Shown piece after piece: positions 1 to 11,689 of a stretch of 64,000 nt of DNA. Below the pieces are notes generated by a model. That model was not told the DNA's origin, made no database searches, and saw nothing but the letters and a program-made list of their open reading frames with translations. A program made the translations under genes and the position numbers. How positions within the stretch are numbered: the stretch's first letter is position 1; each line of letters opens with the position of its first letter. Origin of the DNA: Primula veris (Eukaryota > Streptophyta > Magnoliopsida > Ericales > Primulaceae); contig OY821741.1 of assembly GCA_963682055.1 (NCBI GenBank), positions 16,979,211-17,043,210 on the forward strand. Reading direction: 5' to 3'.

Positions 1-1148
1 AGTGGATACGTAAAAGAACGGCCTGGAAGTTTATAAAGGTATAAAGAGTGCACACGGGGGCGTTGGTGCGTGGGTAAAAGAAGGGAGACAGCTTGAAGAC
101 TGAGAAGTTTAGGGCTGATAAGATACACTCCCATATTAGCAACCACCTCGCTCGTCCTAGTGTCTCCACCACAGTTGAACCCATCTGATCTTCCTCCTCT
201 TTAGACATACCTATTCTTGTTTCTAGGCACTCTCCATGATTTAGCATTTTATGTGTGCCATCAGATCAAAATAACAATCTAATCCAAAAAAGGGTTAAAC
301 AAAAATAATGAAAAGATGTTTGGTAAATGGACCAACAATCTATGCAGAGTATTAAACCAAGCTATTTTGGAGTGACAACATTTTTTATAACAAACCTTAG
401 GTATCTTTATAGGTCTTACCATGTTTTAATATTGATAACGTGTTTCCATAAATTTGTATTTTCGGAGTCTCGTAAGAATGGGGAACTTAAACGATGGGAA
501 TTAAGACATGACCGTTTGTGGGTGTTCTTTAGTAAACCCTCATGAGACAAAACTCATACTTTTACACTTTAAAGGTTTAACGGCTTGTTGCATACGATAA
601 ATGCAATCGTGCTCCCTATGACAGTGATTTATCATGTATATTATTAGTTTTATGCTAGTTAGTGCACCAAACCCAAAAGGAAAAGGGAATTTTTAAAGAA
701 AACCAAATGAACTTGTCTTCTTTGTTATCGCTTCCAACGCTCAAGACGGACATTGAGCTAGTTGGGGGTATGATTGGACCACGAAATGGTCATTTTTAGG
801 TGTAAAAATGATATGAATTAGCATAGTTTTGTTGACATTTTGGTTTGTTTAAGCCATATTTTGTGTTTTTCAGCATTTTCCCGGGTTATTTGCATTGTTT
901 TGCATTTCTACAGGTTAAAGCATGGAATTAGCACAAAAACGAGACAAGGACGCAAGAAGACCAAATAAAGAACCAAAGAAGGTACGACCACCGGTATCCC
1001 TGGGTCATTGCTCGGTGAGCGAATGATCTTCCTGCGACATGGCCGCCGCATGACCCTTCGTGCAGTTCTTTGAGAAGTGTGGTTACTACTTCTGGCATTA
1101 CACAAAGCAAATGTGGTCCAGAGAATGATCTTTTGTAGAGGCTTCTGT
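1..1148. other. intergenic DNA, no gene supported
   Basis: No long reading frame or splice-bounded exon is visible. The part from about 760 to 1130 is less AT-rich and has the look of the outer part of a gypsy/Athila-type LTR, but I find no partner LTR, primer-binding site or target duplication, so I do not call an element. Short frames here have no recognisable domain. Confidence 0.4.
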
Positions 1149-1156
1149 CTTCAGAT

Positions 1157-1655
1157 CAGTGTTTTAAATAGCGTTATCGCTATCGTAGCGTTTTTTCGAG
1201 AGAAACGCTAAAAGCGCTAATAGCGTTGCTATATAGCGCTTTGCGGTGTATTTTTTTTTGCCTAAATATGCACTAAACTTTAGAATATATAACAAAAAAA
1301 AAAAAAAAGTATAGTTATATTAGATAGTAATAAAAAAAAAAAAAAAAATTTTTTTGTTGTTGGTGAGTTTCGAACCCAGGTCTGCTGGAAATTACAGCGC
1401 AGTCTTAACCATCTGGACTACAGACACTTTTATGAAAATTGCACAATATATATTTATTATTTAGATCCGCTGTTTTTTTTTTAACCCGCTATTTACGCTT
1501 TTGGTCCAGAATTTCGCGCTTTTTGCGCTTTTGGTCCCCTATAGCGCGATTTTAGCGCAATTCCACCCAAAATCGTGATTTTTCGTTGCGTTTTTTACCA
1601 AAAAAGCGCTATTTCGCGCTACGTAGCGCTATGTAGCGCGAATTTTAAAACAGAG
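1157..1655. mobile_element. non-autonomous hAT-type element (MITE), 499 bp
   Basis: The element is flanked by a perfect 8-bp target duplication, CTTCAGAT, at 1149-1156 and 1656-1663. Its ends form imperfect terminal inverted repeats: the left begins CAGTGTTTTAAATAGCG and the right, read inward on the minus strand, begins CTCTGTTTTAAAATTCGCGC. The interior is rich in GCGCTA/TAGCGC words that can pair with one another. Eight-base duplications and short TIRs are typical of the hAT superfamily. It has no transposase frame. A second element with the same TIR core lies at 59132-59491. It sits at the 3' margin of the decayed gypsy element that follows. Confidence 0.85.
1362..1428 (-). other. tRNA-like sequence inside the hAT element
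   Basis: Read on the minus strand, this stretch carries a box A-like block (TAGTCCAGATGGTTAAG) and, some 30 bases on, a box B-like block (GGGTTCGAAACTC), in the order and spacing of a tRNA gene. I could not fold a convincing anticodon arm with T33, and the acceptor stem is not closed. I therefore read it as a tRNA-derived or SINE-like remnant, not a functional tRNA gene. Confidence 0.5.
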
Positions 1656-1850
1656 CTTCAGATAGCCAGAAACCGCTTGCTTTCTGCTTCAGTTTTAAGG
1701 TTTCAAATTTATTCGGGGGAGGGAGCCGTCTTTCAGGTACACGATCAGGGGTTCCATACATCCTGGCTGATATTGGTGAGTCACGCATGTTTGACTCAGT
1801 TGTTGGATGCTAGATTCATCTTATAACTCTATTCGGATTTTTCTTTCCCC

Positions 1851-2186
1851 TTGCTCTTCGATGGCCGAAGCCAGGGCATCGGCATATGAGTTCTCTGCTC
1901 GTGGTATGCGGTCAAGAGTGAACTCCTATAAGCTTTCGATCTGCTCATGGACGCATCGGAGGTAGGCTGCCATCCTGTCATCTCTTGCTACGTATTCCCC
2001 GTGCACTTGATTCACGATTAACTGAGAGTCGGAGTGTGCGTGGAGCTTTATGCATCCTAGAACTTTGCCCAGTCTGACCCCTGCTAGAAGCATTTCATAC
2101 TCAGTTTCATTATTAGTGGCGGAGAATCCTAGCTGAAGAACTCGTTCTATTACAATTTCGTCGATAGACGTTAACACGATTCCCAT
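1851..2186 (-). pseudogene. additional (archaeal-type) RNase H domain of the gypsy element
   Basis: The minus-strand translation contains NNETEYEMLLAGVRLGK, followed by SDSQLIVNQVHGEY and RMAAYLR. This is the E...D pattern of the second RNase H carried by Tat-lineage gypsy elements. After a stop near 1930, the other frame continues with IPRAENSYADALASAI, the usual tail of this domain ending in the catalytic D-A-L-A block, so a frameshift or stop interrupts it. Downstream on the minus strand nothing like an integrase follows. The domain would remove RNA from the RNA/DNA hybrid during reverse transcription; here it is a fossil. Confidence 0.8.
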
Positions 2187-2362
2187 GCCAAATCACTGGG
2201 TGGTGGATGAACCGTCGCAATACAGGGTCCATGCGGTTGGTGGAGCCGCAATCTTGGTGCCCTCGAGCTCAACAGTCAATTCGGCTATGAAGTCTGTGAG
2301 CACCTATCCTTTGACTGTCGTGCGTGGCTATACTCGACATTGTATTTCCCAAGTTCTACCGA

Positions 2363-3679
2363 CTATTTGGCGACCCTTCCAGATATTTCTTCTTTTCGAA
2401 GTATTTCCCCTAGGGAGTACTTGGTGTATAACATGATGGTATGGGCGGAGAAGTAGTGCAATAGTTTTCGTGAAGCCATCATTAGTGCGAGGCAAAGTTT
2501 TTCCAGTGGAAAATACCTTGTTTCGGCATCCAAGAGCATTTTGCTGACGTAGTAGATGGGTCTTTGCTCCCTGCCCTCCTCTTTAATGAGAACCGTGCTT
2601 AAAGCGAATTCTGAATCTGAAAGGTAGAGGGCAATGACATCTCCTGCCTCAGGTAGTACAAGGAGAGGAGGTCGGGCTAGGTAATCCCTTAGTTGGTCAA
2701 AAGTTCGCATGCATTCCTCGTTCCAATCAAATTTCCCCTTTCCGGATAGTGCTTAAAAGGACGGTCTGCAATTGTCCACGGACCGACTGATGAAGCGGTT
2801 TAGTGCGGCGACCATCCCGGTGAGCCTTTGGACTTCCTTGGGTCTGGATGGGGGCCTTAGGTTCCTCAAAGCTATAATCTTCTCAGGGTTGGCTTCGATC
2901 CCGCAGTGGGTTACCAGAAATCCTAGGAATTTCCCTAACTTACTCCGACTGAGCATTTTAAGGCATTGAGCTTCAGTCTGTGTTTATGGAGCATGGTGAA
3001 TAGTTTATCGAGGTCAGTGATTTGTGTGCTTTCCTCAGAAATTTTTACGACCATGTCATCGATGTACACTTTCATCCTCATCATAATATGCTCGGTGCAT
3101 AGCCGTGTGATCATTCTTTGATATGTTGAACCGACCTTATTTAGTCCGAATGGCATGACCTTGTAGCAGTAGTTCCCCCCCGGGGATGATGAACGATGTC
3201 TTCTCCTGATTGGGTTCGTGGACCAGGATTTGATGGTAGTCTAAGTAGGCGTCGAGGAAACTTATCATTTTTTACCCCGATGTGGAGTCCACTAACTAGT
3301 CAATCTTCAGGAGTGGGAATGGATCTTTGGGGCATGCTTTGTTCAGGTCGGTGTAGTCTACACACACCCTCCATTTTTCGTTTTTATTTTTTACCACTAC
3401 AGTGATGGAAAACCATTCAGGGTACATCACTTACCGGATTTCTCCCACCCCGAGAAGTTTTTCCACCTCATCGTTCACTTCATTGGAGTACTTGGGTGTA
3501 GTCCTTCTTCCCCTTTGACTGATCGGTTGGGAGCCTTCTCTGACATTTAGTCGATGACATGCGAGCTGGCTATCCAGGCCAGGCATTTCGCTCGTGTTCC
3601 AGGCAAAGTTGTGGATGTTCTTAAATAGGAGGTATTCGAGTTGTTGGGCCTCTCTAGGACCTAACCCCTCTCCGATCAA
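2363..3679 (-). pseudogene. reverse transcriptase and RNase H region of the gypsy element
   Basis: Three minus-strand frames together cover the region. 3431-3679 holds the N-terminal RT approach (PGLDSQLACHRLNV and KYSNEVNDEVEKLL). 2935-3156 holds MPFGLNKVGSTYQRM and the catalytic YIDDMVVK. 2753-2956 holds KFLGFLVTHCGIEANPEKI and EVQRLTGMVAALNRFIS. 2363-2710 holds the RNase H start (LPEAGDVIALYLSDSEFALS, PIYYVSKMLLDAETRYFPLE). These words match the Tat lineage order. The frames are separated by stops and shifts, and the stretch between about 3157 and 3430 has no open frame. The YIDD core itself is intact. Function is lost as a polyprotein. Confidence 0.85.
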
Positions 3680-4286
3680 GAAGTATCTTTCCGAATCTTC
3701 TCCGGGGATTGGTATCCTTCTCAGGTCCTCTATCTCCTAGCTCCCTGCTTTCCTCTCTTTCATTTCGTAAGGGGATGCTTTTATCGATAGAGTCTGATTT
3801 TCCTTGGTTGTCGTGGCCATACATCCTCTTAAAACGGCCTGATTGGCTGAAATGAATTCTATTCCATTTTTTCCTGGGAAATTTATCTTTTGATGTAGAG
3901 ATGATGGGATCGCTCTCATCTGGTGCATCCAGATGCAACAGAATATAGCGTTGTGGGGGTGAGGGGACGTCTATTATGAGGAAATCAGTTGCCACAGTGA
4001 CCAATCCCACTGTTACTGGTAGGTTTATTTTTCCCAAGATGAGTATGGTTTCCGATATGAACCCCGCTAGGGTGGTCTTACTTGGGTCAGATCTGACGAG
4101 GTTAGGCCCATCCGTCGTAACATCTGTCCGTACATAATCTCTTACGAGCTTCCTTGGTCGATTAGTATCCTTTCCACCATGTACTCTCCGACTCATGTCG
4201 TGATGTTGAGGGTGTCGTTGTGAGGCAACGTAACTCCATCCAGATCTTAGTCGGTGAAGATAATCGGAGGCGTTGGTTAGACGCAT
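3654..4286 (-). pseudogene. protease/linker region of the gypsy element
   Basis: This is a 210-codon minus-strand frame. Residues around 75-110 (KINLPVTVGLVTVATDFLII, then DVPSP) correspond to the stretch after the protease active site in Tat-type elements, where a beta-strand-rich segment precedes the reverse transcriptase. I do not see the D-T/S-G active-site triplet in this frame; it should lie upstream near 4290-4400, where the frame is broken. It overlaps the RT frame by a few codons, consistent with a once-continuous polyprotein. The call depends on position between gag and RT more than on motifs. Confidence 0.55.
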
Positions 4287-4606
4287 CTTCTTTTTGCGTT
4301 GTTGAGGAATTCTGCCCGATTTACGTGTTCAAGGTGTGTTCTTAGTCTTTCGCCTATCCTGGAGCCAAGATTGGGTCCCGGAAGGAAATAGACCACATGT
4401 ATGTGTCCGAGAGGTTGCTTGATTGGATCAGGCTTGAGCTATGTTCTGTGGTTCCCGCTTGGTCGATATACTCGTCGAGGTGTCCTTCATTGGCCGATTC
4501 CTCCAATTTTGCCTTGTACTGATAACATTCTCCTGAAATGTGGCCATAACGTCTGGGAAAGGCACAATATCTTCCGCTTTCTCTAGCGTTTACACTTTTC
4601 TTGAGC

Positions 4607-6124
4607 CTAGGGGATATTAGAAAAAGTCCTTACCCTTGATCTCCTTGAGAAGTGTCCAAATGGGCGTTTTAAATGTGGCTCTACTTTCCGCATCCCGGTC
4701 GATGGCGACGTTGCTCCTTTGCGTCCTCTCTGGTCGTGGTACCTCCCCATTTTGTCCATGTGGCCCGCATGGTTTGCGGGCTTGGTTACTGATGCTGGAT
4801 CTGTGCCAATTTTTCCAAGCCCTTCGTCTTTTCTGATAGCCTGGGCTTCTAATTTCTCTAGTAGTCGACGCATGGTACGGGGTGGTTTCCCTGCTAATTT
4901 GAGTATGACATTATGGTCCCCCGGCAAGCCGTACCTAAAAGTGGATACGGCGATGTTTGTCGGCCATATGTGAATTTGGTGGTACATTTCCAGGTATCTA
5001 GTGGTATAGTCTCTTATGCTTTCTCCCTGCGACATACGTATTCATAGTAACGAGTCTATATCGGCTCTGGTTCCAATGTTTGAAGAAAACCTTCAGATGA
5101 ACGCATCAAGTAAGTAGCTCCACGTGCGCACGGAGGCGGTCTTAAGTTGGTGGAACCATTCTAGGGCCGTCATGCCGAAGCTAGAAGGGAAAACTTTGCA
5201 CATTAGTGCATCGTCGTTCTTCTATAAGAACTTGTTCTATTGATAATAATGGAGGTGTACCACCGGGCAACTCCTTCCGTGATACAGTGAGAATGTGGCT
5301 TTCATGAACCCGGTCGGGTGCGTATGTCGTTCTATGCTCTTGGAGAGCGGGGACGTTGCGAGCCCTCTCAGGGCAAGTCCGACGGTATCTCTCCTCCTAT
5401 GTAGCAGTCAGGCCTCCGTTCCTGTTAGTTCGTCCGATTCTTGCGACGTGTCATCGGATGCGTTGGGCGCATTATTAGTCCGACATCTTTGGCGCCTTCG
5501 TGGGACTCTTCGGTCGGAGATGCTGCTGGTTGCATTGCTACTGTGTTCGCAACAACTCTCGATTCTCGATGTCATGCTGCTGCCAGACCTCCGTCATGGG
5601 CGGTGTTGATGACAGCCTCTGTGGGTGTTGTTTCGCAATGCTCGGTCGGTAGCGTATACGCCCAATCCATGCAGCCCGACTCCCTGGCCATACGATCGAG
5701 GTCTGTGGCCGCTCGACCCGGCTCCCAAGTCATTTCTTCCGAGTGCTGGGACGTTAGGGTGTGTTCCATACCTAGTTCGGTTGGTTTTTCGACTGTTGGT
5801 GTCTGAGGCTTGAGTGTTTGGGCTTGCAGAAGTCGGCCACACTATGTCAGACATCACTGTGTGGTTGGATAGACGTATTTTTCTTCTTTCTTCGATGAGT
5901 GTACGGGTATCGATGCTGGGGACTTTGGCTATGGGTTTTCCTCTCAGGTTACTGCCGGATAGGCTTGTGTTTCTGTCAGCATGTTTGTGTCCTTTTCTAG
6001 CTGGCGACTTTCGACTTACGCTAGAGGCTTCTGATTCTACGAGCTCGTCGGATGGTGGGGTAATGTTTATTTGTCTTGGGCCCGGGTCTTGCATTTGGGT
6101 GTGGGTTGTGCTAAAAGTAATCAA
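4607..6124 (-). pseudogene. gag region of the gypsy element
   Basis: The minus-strand frame at 4607-5035 contains GESIRDYTTRYLEMYHQI, then FRYGLPGD and LAGKPPRTMRRLLEKLEAQA, the capsid-type pattern of plant gypsy gag (E-S-L/I-R-D-Y followed by a G-L motif and K-P-P). A basic tail follows, without an obvious CCHC knuckle. The N-terminal half (5594-6124) is Ser/Arg/Lys-rich and starts just inside the primer-binding site at 6159-6174, as expected. Between 5036 and 5593 no single frame stays open, so the gene is interrupted there. The open frames on the opposite strand here are shadows. Confidence 0.7.
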
Positions 6125-6158
6125 TTAGCAAAATAATGGGAAGCTTAGTTAGTCGTTT

Positions 6159-6174
6159 CCCACAGACGGCGCCA
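6159..6174 (-). other. primer-binding-site-like sequence of the gypsy element
   Basis: On the minus strand the sequence reads TGGCGCCGTCTGTGGG, lying between the LTR-like end and gag. TGG followed by a stretch complementary to a tRNA 3' end is the usual retrotransposon minus-strand primer site, and this precise word is common just inside the 5' LTR of Tat-like elements. Confidence 0.7.
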
Positions 6175-6183
6175 TTTAATGAG

Positions 6184-6290
6184 TGTAATATTTCTCAAAC
6201 GATTAAAGGATTTTATTATTGATTATAGGCTAAATGAGACATTTTTCTTATGGTCTATTGAACTAGGCCATGTTGGAATACAACATATCA
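6184..6290 (-). repeat. presumed remnant of the gypsy 5' LTR
   Basis: The plus strand starts TGTAATATTT just outside the primer-binding site, which on the minus strand gives an LTR ending in ...TTACA. The LTR cannot be followed far: by about 6385 the sequence is a different gypsy fragment. The right boundary is arbitrary. Confidence 0.35.
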
Positions 6291-6384
6291 TCTACCAAAA
6301 AATTTCTGTCACTTCTCTTACTATCAGCATACCATTTCATTCTTTCTTGTGATCTTAACAGATTTGTCTTCAATTCATGCAGGA

Positions 6385-6579
6385 GGTTCTTTGCCGTAGA
6401 CAGCTTGAAATGGAGATATTTTGATAGCTAAATGGTTAGAAGTGTTGTAGCACCACTCGGCTAAGTACAACCACAATGTCCATTTCTTTGCGTTGTTACC
6501 AATAAAGCACTGTAAGTCTCTAACCCCTTATTTACAATTTCGGATTGGCCATCAGCTTGGGGATGGTATGCAGTGCTGT
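6385..6579 (-). pseudogene. Ty3/gypsy integrase fragment of a second element
   Basis: Reading the minus strand from 6579, the translation begins STAYHPQADGQSE, the conserved integrase core end that contains the last catalytic glutamate region in plant chromovirus-type gypsy elements. With frame changes, it goes on to words equivalent to KISPFQAVYGKEPP near 6385-6430. The fragment is only about 65 codons long and contains stops and shifts. It belongs to a different element from the Tat-like one next to it, whose gag/LTR end lies immediately left. No LTRs could be assigned. Confidence 0.75.
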
Positions 6580-7838
6580 TGGAAAAACGGAACGGTTTTT
6601 GTAAGTGAATGCAATTTAATTGTGTAACTTACAATCTTAATTGCCCCTCATTTATGGCATTAGTGACATGTAACTGTTTTTTGGTATAAAACATGCATGT
6701 ATCTAGGTTATCACAAGACAAGAAAAATGAAAGAAATAAATACATGGCATATACACTTCCACACACATTCACATATGCATACATATAGAGAGAGAGTACC
6801 GCACCATCAACGGTCTGATCGTGGCTTGGTACTGTTTTCGCTGAGTCACATGTGATAGACATTATACCTTGAAAACGAAGTGTCCCATTTATCCAGGCGC
6901 AGAGATGGCAGGGCAAATATCGTTTAAGAAAAACTGCTTGTAGTTATCTCATCTCGTACTTTAATCCATTTCGGTATCATTTACATTCTTTTATGTTTTA
7001 AGGTTGTAATTGATATATATTTATTTGAGTAAATTACTTTTCTGTTTATTTGTCTTTTTTTTTCCCTAGAAATTATTGTGTTTATTTACAACGTACCCAA
7101 CAATCTTTAAACGATATTTTTATGTTTTGTACGTTAATACAATAATTTCGGTGTATGCATTTACAGAAAATTATTTCCGTGGTAAGACGATTCTTTGAAA
7201 AATCATTTTCTAGCAAACTTTGGTTTTAAGAAATTGGTGTTTCCGATTGAATTGTCGAAAGCGTTTTTTGTTTGGTTTTACCTTTTTGCTGGGTTTTGTG
7301 AAAATTCTTATTTTCGGTTTTAAACCGTCTCGTTTGAGTTGTGTGCAATATGTGTGCATGCTTCTTTTGTATTGTATCGTACGTATGTTTAGTAATATTT
7401 TGTTGCTATATTAATTGTTTACATACGAGTATATTTGTTTGGGATTTGAGAATATGCTTTATCATCGTTTTGATTTTGAGAAAATATTTAATTTGCTTGG
7501 TGATGTTTTCAGATATTAAATAGTTAATCACGCATGTTTAGAACACGTTTGTATAATACATACTTGTGTCATGGCATGAATGGATAATGAGTTGTTCTTG
7601 TATATATATTATTATTTTATTTTATTTTTGGCAATTCTGTAGTAGCATGTTCAAGAACCATAGTTTGAAATATAAAGTTACAGGTGAAGCCAGTGACTTG
7701 TATTTGATTCTATTGAGATTATTGGTTTGTAATTAGTTCAGTTTTAAACATGAATTGGGTGATAGCTTGAATTCCAATTTCACTGGGTATAATTGTGTAG
7801 ACTGTATACTTTCTTATTGCATGCACATTATCATATAC

Positions 7839-7929
7839 GTTATATGTATGTTACGTAATATGGGCTTTACATGAACATGTCTCGGTTATATGTATGTTAC
7901 GTAATATGGGCTTTACATGAACATGTCTC
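7839..7929. repeat. tandem duplication, 2 x 46 bp
   Basis: A unit starting GTTATATGTATGTTACGTAA at 7839 is repeated without visible change from 7885. Each copy ends GAACATGTCTC. The identity indicates a recent slip or unequal exchange. Confidence 0.9.
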
Positions 7930-8331
7930 ATATTTAACAGAGCATGTTGTCACTAAATTCAGATAAACGAAACAGGTAATTTAATACTTAATTATAATGT
8001 GTATTCCAGGAGTAAGAACTTGCATTTGACTTGTAACTCTTGCCAGGAGTAACCCATGGTGGTTGTAGGGAATTTTTAATTACCTTTATGTTGTTTCGTT
8101 TTTGTGTGGGATGACTCAGTAGCTGTGCTACCCGTGTTTCCAAGAGTTTTGGATTTAATATTCTTTTACGTTGTATATTTATTGGTATTTGTTATTAAAA
8201 CTATTAGTAATTGAATTTCAATTACAAAGAGCTTATTAGTAAGCTCACATGTAATTATTGATATTAATATGGAGATTTTCCTACGTGGGAAAACAAAATG
8301 AATCTATACGCTAGAATTGGAGAATTGATGA

Positions 8332-8460
8332 TTATTTGAAATACTTCTTGTAAAACCATTAATTTAATTTGGGTCTTACGAAAGAACTGGTTTCGAAATA
8401 CTTCTTGTAAAACCATTTTCTAATTTTCAGAATTTGGGGCTTACGACAGAACAGTTTGAA
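8332..8460. repeat. degenerate direct repeat, about 65-bp unit
   Basis: The word GAAATACTTCTTGTAAAACC occurs near 8337 and again near 8394. Each copy is followed by a divergent stretch ending GGG(T/C)CTTACGA(A/C)AGAAC. A third, weaker copy follows after 8450. Confidence 0.6.
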
Positions 8461-9186
8461 TTCTGAGATTATTCTGTAAAATCATATTTATCTGGTGTTT
8501 ATGGCTAAATAAATCTTTCAGAATTTGATAATCTTTTTCGGGAATGAACTAAAATACTCTTGCAAAATCAGTTTATTGAAACCATGCGTGGTTATAGAAA
8601 TTTGGTGTTTGCGAAGAAGTTTTAGTTTCATTTTCCGAAATTAGATTGTGCGTGTTTGTTATTTGAGATAACGAACAGTTTCATGCGGGAAATGTCCGAA
8701 ACACAGTGGTGCTGGAACTGACCAAAACATTGTGGGTGCCAGTGTAACTCCTATTAATTTTGCATGAGTGCATATTAATGAGGGGTTATAAATTTAAAAC
8801 CACCATTATTAAAGACACTAATGTGATGATATAATGAGTGGTATCCTTATTAATTGTGATTTATTGCAATTTAATTTGGAGGGTTACAAAATTTGTAACG
8901 GTAATCATTAATGAGATTAATGATGAGTATTTATAACTTTTTATTAATTGTGATTAATCGCAATTTAATTTGGAAAGTTATAAACTATTGTAATGACAGT
9001 TATTGTTGGCATTTATGGAGAGATTTATTAGCTACCTACGAATTGCAATGACGAGTCAGTTACATATTTGGATGAAAGGTTATTTAATAACCATCTTTGT
9101 TCATCCAAGAGCAAATAATTTGATGATTAAACAAATTATAAATGGCCGTTCAGTTTTATTTTAAGAATAAACAAATATCAGCTAAT

Positions 9187-9385
9187 TTATGAATTTGTTG
9201 TAATAACATCTTATTATTTTATTGAAAGAACATTTAATAATTTGTTGAAATAACATTTTATTGGTTAGTCGAAATAACATTTAATAATTTGTTGAAATAA
9301 CATTTAGTTTGTTGAAAGAACATTTAATAATTTGTTGATATAACATCTTATTAACTTGTTGAAATAACATATTATGAATATGTTG
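9187..9385. repeat. degenerate minisatellite, about 20-28-bp unit
   Basis: The pattern TTTGTTGAAATAACATTTAA recurs about seven times with small changes (GAAAGAAC, GATATAAC, GTAATAAC) and variable spacing. It is AT-rich and non-coding. Confidence 0.75.
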
Positions 9386-11689
9386 TAATTGCTATTATTG
9401 AGAATAGTAATAATAGTGTATTACTATTATTGGGGGAGAACCCCGAGGGTCCCAGAAATGTGGGGGTAACCCATCGATCCTGTAGATTGAGAATCTAAAT
9501 GTACCCCAAAGCGCATATGGGGGAGTGAGAGAATACCTAACAGTTCAGTTGTATATACCTTAAACGTCTGAAATAAATGGTAAAATTCATTTACCACATT
9601 GAAACCGGTTAACTTTCTCAATTAAAATGTGCATGTTCTGAGTGAGGACAAAGGGAATGCACAAATTGTGGGGGCGTTAATGTGTGGAAACGTTTGCAAT
9701 TCCACTAACAAGTACAAGCATACAAATCTGAATCATGAGTAGTGGATTTTGAAACCTAAGGACAGTAGCCTTTCGGTAGCCAAAACACTAAGTTTGCTTG
9801 TTTGTGGCAATACATGAGTGATTATTTGTTCAAATTGAGCATTTTAGTCGATACTCTTGTGGTTAATAATGACATGTTGAGTTATTCAACTAAATCACTA
9901 ATTCGACATGATATAGTAGGTCATGAAAATGTAAAACCATAAAGGTTTTTTTTTTCTAAATCTATTGTTTAAATTGAAACACAAATATGAATTTGTGTTT
10001 GAAGCAATGTATTGCTAAGTCTTCGGTTCGATGTTTGAAACGGAGTACAAAACCTAATGGTTTGGTGCATTTGAGATGCGTACAAACCAATAAGTGGTTA
10101 AAAGGTATTTTCTCAATTTATTGATGGTTGTACTAAACACTGATATGTCTACTTGATGAGAAGTAAAGACAAATCAGTTGAGATATTCATTCAATCAAGA
10201 ATGAATACGATAATTCTATTGATGTTTAATCATGGGTGTTATGTTGTGTTAATCTACCAACTTTAATCCAATGATTAAGTGTTAATCATTAAATGATAGA
10301 CTATTCTTGGACGTGTTAGATATTGTCTAACTAGTTCCGAAACGGTATATTCACATGATCAATGTGAATGAAACGGTGAACATGAGACACCGTTCACACA
10401 ATTGAGTGGTTGGAATGTCATGTTAATAAGTTTAGGGTTAAACTCTAAATATGTGCAGGAAGTGAGCTTTCCGCAAGCTATGTGTTGTACAAACTACCGC
10501 TTAGGAAGTTGGACCAAATAGTTAGAATTATAGAAGGCATGGTGTCTGACTATAAATTCGTGAAAATTTGGTGCTACCTAAGAAATGTCTCAATTCTTGT
10601 TCCTTGAAGGACTTGGATAGGATCGAAAATGGTAGATTATGTGTTCATTGGATAAGCACTGAATATAATGTTGATCGGTTTCTAGTGCATAAGTCAGATG
10701 ACTTTAAAGTGCACATAGAATATTGTTCTATGCCCGAGAAGCTTTTCTGCAAAACTCACGCCTGGCGAGTGTAATTAATACGTCGAGTGTTCAAAGCATT
10801 ACGCTACCCAAGACAATTAAACACTCAAACGGTGCTAGAAATATGGGGCAAGTGAATATTGTAAGGAAGATGAAGTGCCTCGGCGTAGTAAAGGGTGAGA
10901 AATGAAACTTTATTCGACCCATGATCTTCATGAGTGAAGATAAATCGACAAAATTGAAATAATCAATGTTATCCATATCATTTTATTATAATAAGCCAAC
11001 CCAAGAGAAATGAGGCTGCCCAATTTTGCCCAATTTTTCTAAAAATACCCTCACTATGTTTTAATAATTACCAATATACCTAATCTAATTAATTAATAAT
11101 TTGTCCTCACTATATTTTACTAATTACGGATGAGCCTAAATTAATTAGCGATTCGTTTTAACCTGCATAACTACAATAAATGATACCAAATCTGAATATT
11201 ATGTTCAAAATAAAATATATTACGAGATTTATGTCATTACGCGTCTCACACGCAACGCGTGGGTAAATTTTACTAGTAATATGTATACGGGAAGATGCCA
11301 TAAAGAATGAGGTTGATAGGCACGTGAGAAATAAAGTCAATTGCTTTAAGTAAACTGACAGTTTTGATAATTTCAATGCGTATACATACTCTAGTCTCTA
11401 TAGAAAAACACATCATGAATGAGAAGATGTATGTCACAAATGGAGATCTAGAAAATTAGGAACAACCCAATGGGTCGTGGTTCCGTGTAAAGTAAGTCAA
11501 TGTGCGAAAACGTGTTAAGTCACTGTATGGACTAAAACAAACAACTAACTTATGGTATGCGAATAATTGATAGAATAATGCTATCAAAAGGTTTCTTATA
11601 TAAATGAATGTGACATGTGTCGATATAACATGATTGCCATAACACTCCATAATGAAAGTGTGAGATAATTAACTGGCAATTAATCTTTG

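Larger units (their letters stand above)
1664..6290 (-). mobile_element. degenerate Ty3/gypsy retrotransposon, Tat-like lineage
   Basis: Read on the minus strand the order is LTR end (about 6184 and beyond), primer-binding-site-like TGGCGCCGTCTGTGGG (6159-6174), gag (to about 4607), protease/linker (to about 3654), reverse transcriptase, RNase H, then a second RNase H (to about 1851). An extra archaeal-type RNase H after the normal one is a hallmark of the Tat (Ogre/Retand) lineage. Integrase and 3' LTR are not visible: the element is cut short near 1.66-1.85 kb, next to the hAT insertion. Stops and frame changes occur in every domain, so it cannot encode a working polyprotein. Confidence 0.8.
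6600..11680. other. AT-rich intergenic DNA, no gene supported
   Basis: Five kilobases without a frame that looks coding. The longest frames (6629-6916, 7220-7414, 10568-10774) lack domains, splice context or codon bias. Local repeats are listed separately. A CCCCGAGGGTCCC..GGGGGT patch around 9430-9520 is less AT-rich than its surroundings but was not identified. Confidence 0.5.

Noticed and set aside
5295..6128. Several overlapping plus-strand frames
   Set aside because: They lie opposite the gypsy gag region, which reads better on the minus strand and ends at a primer-binding site.
9187..9385. CRISPR-like array
   Set aside because: Units are irregular, AT-rich and without constant spacers; a degenerate minisatellite in a plant genome.
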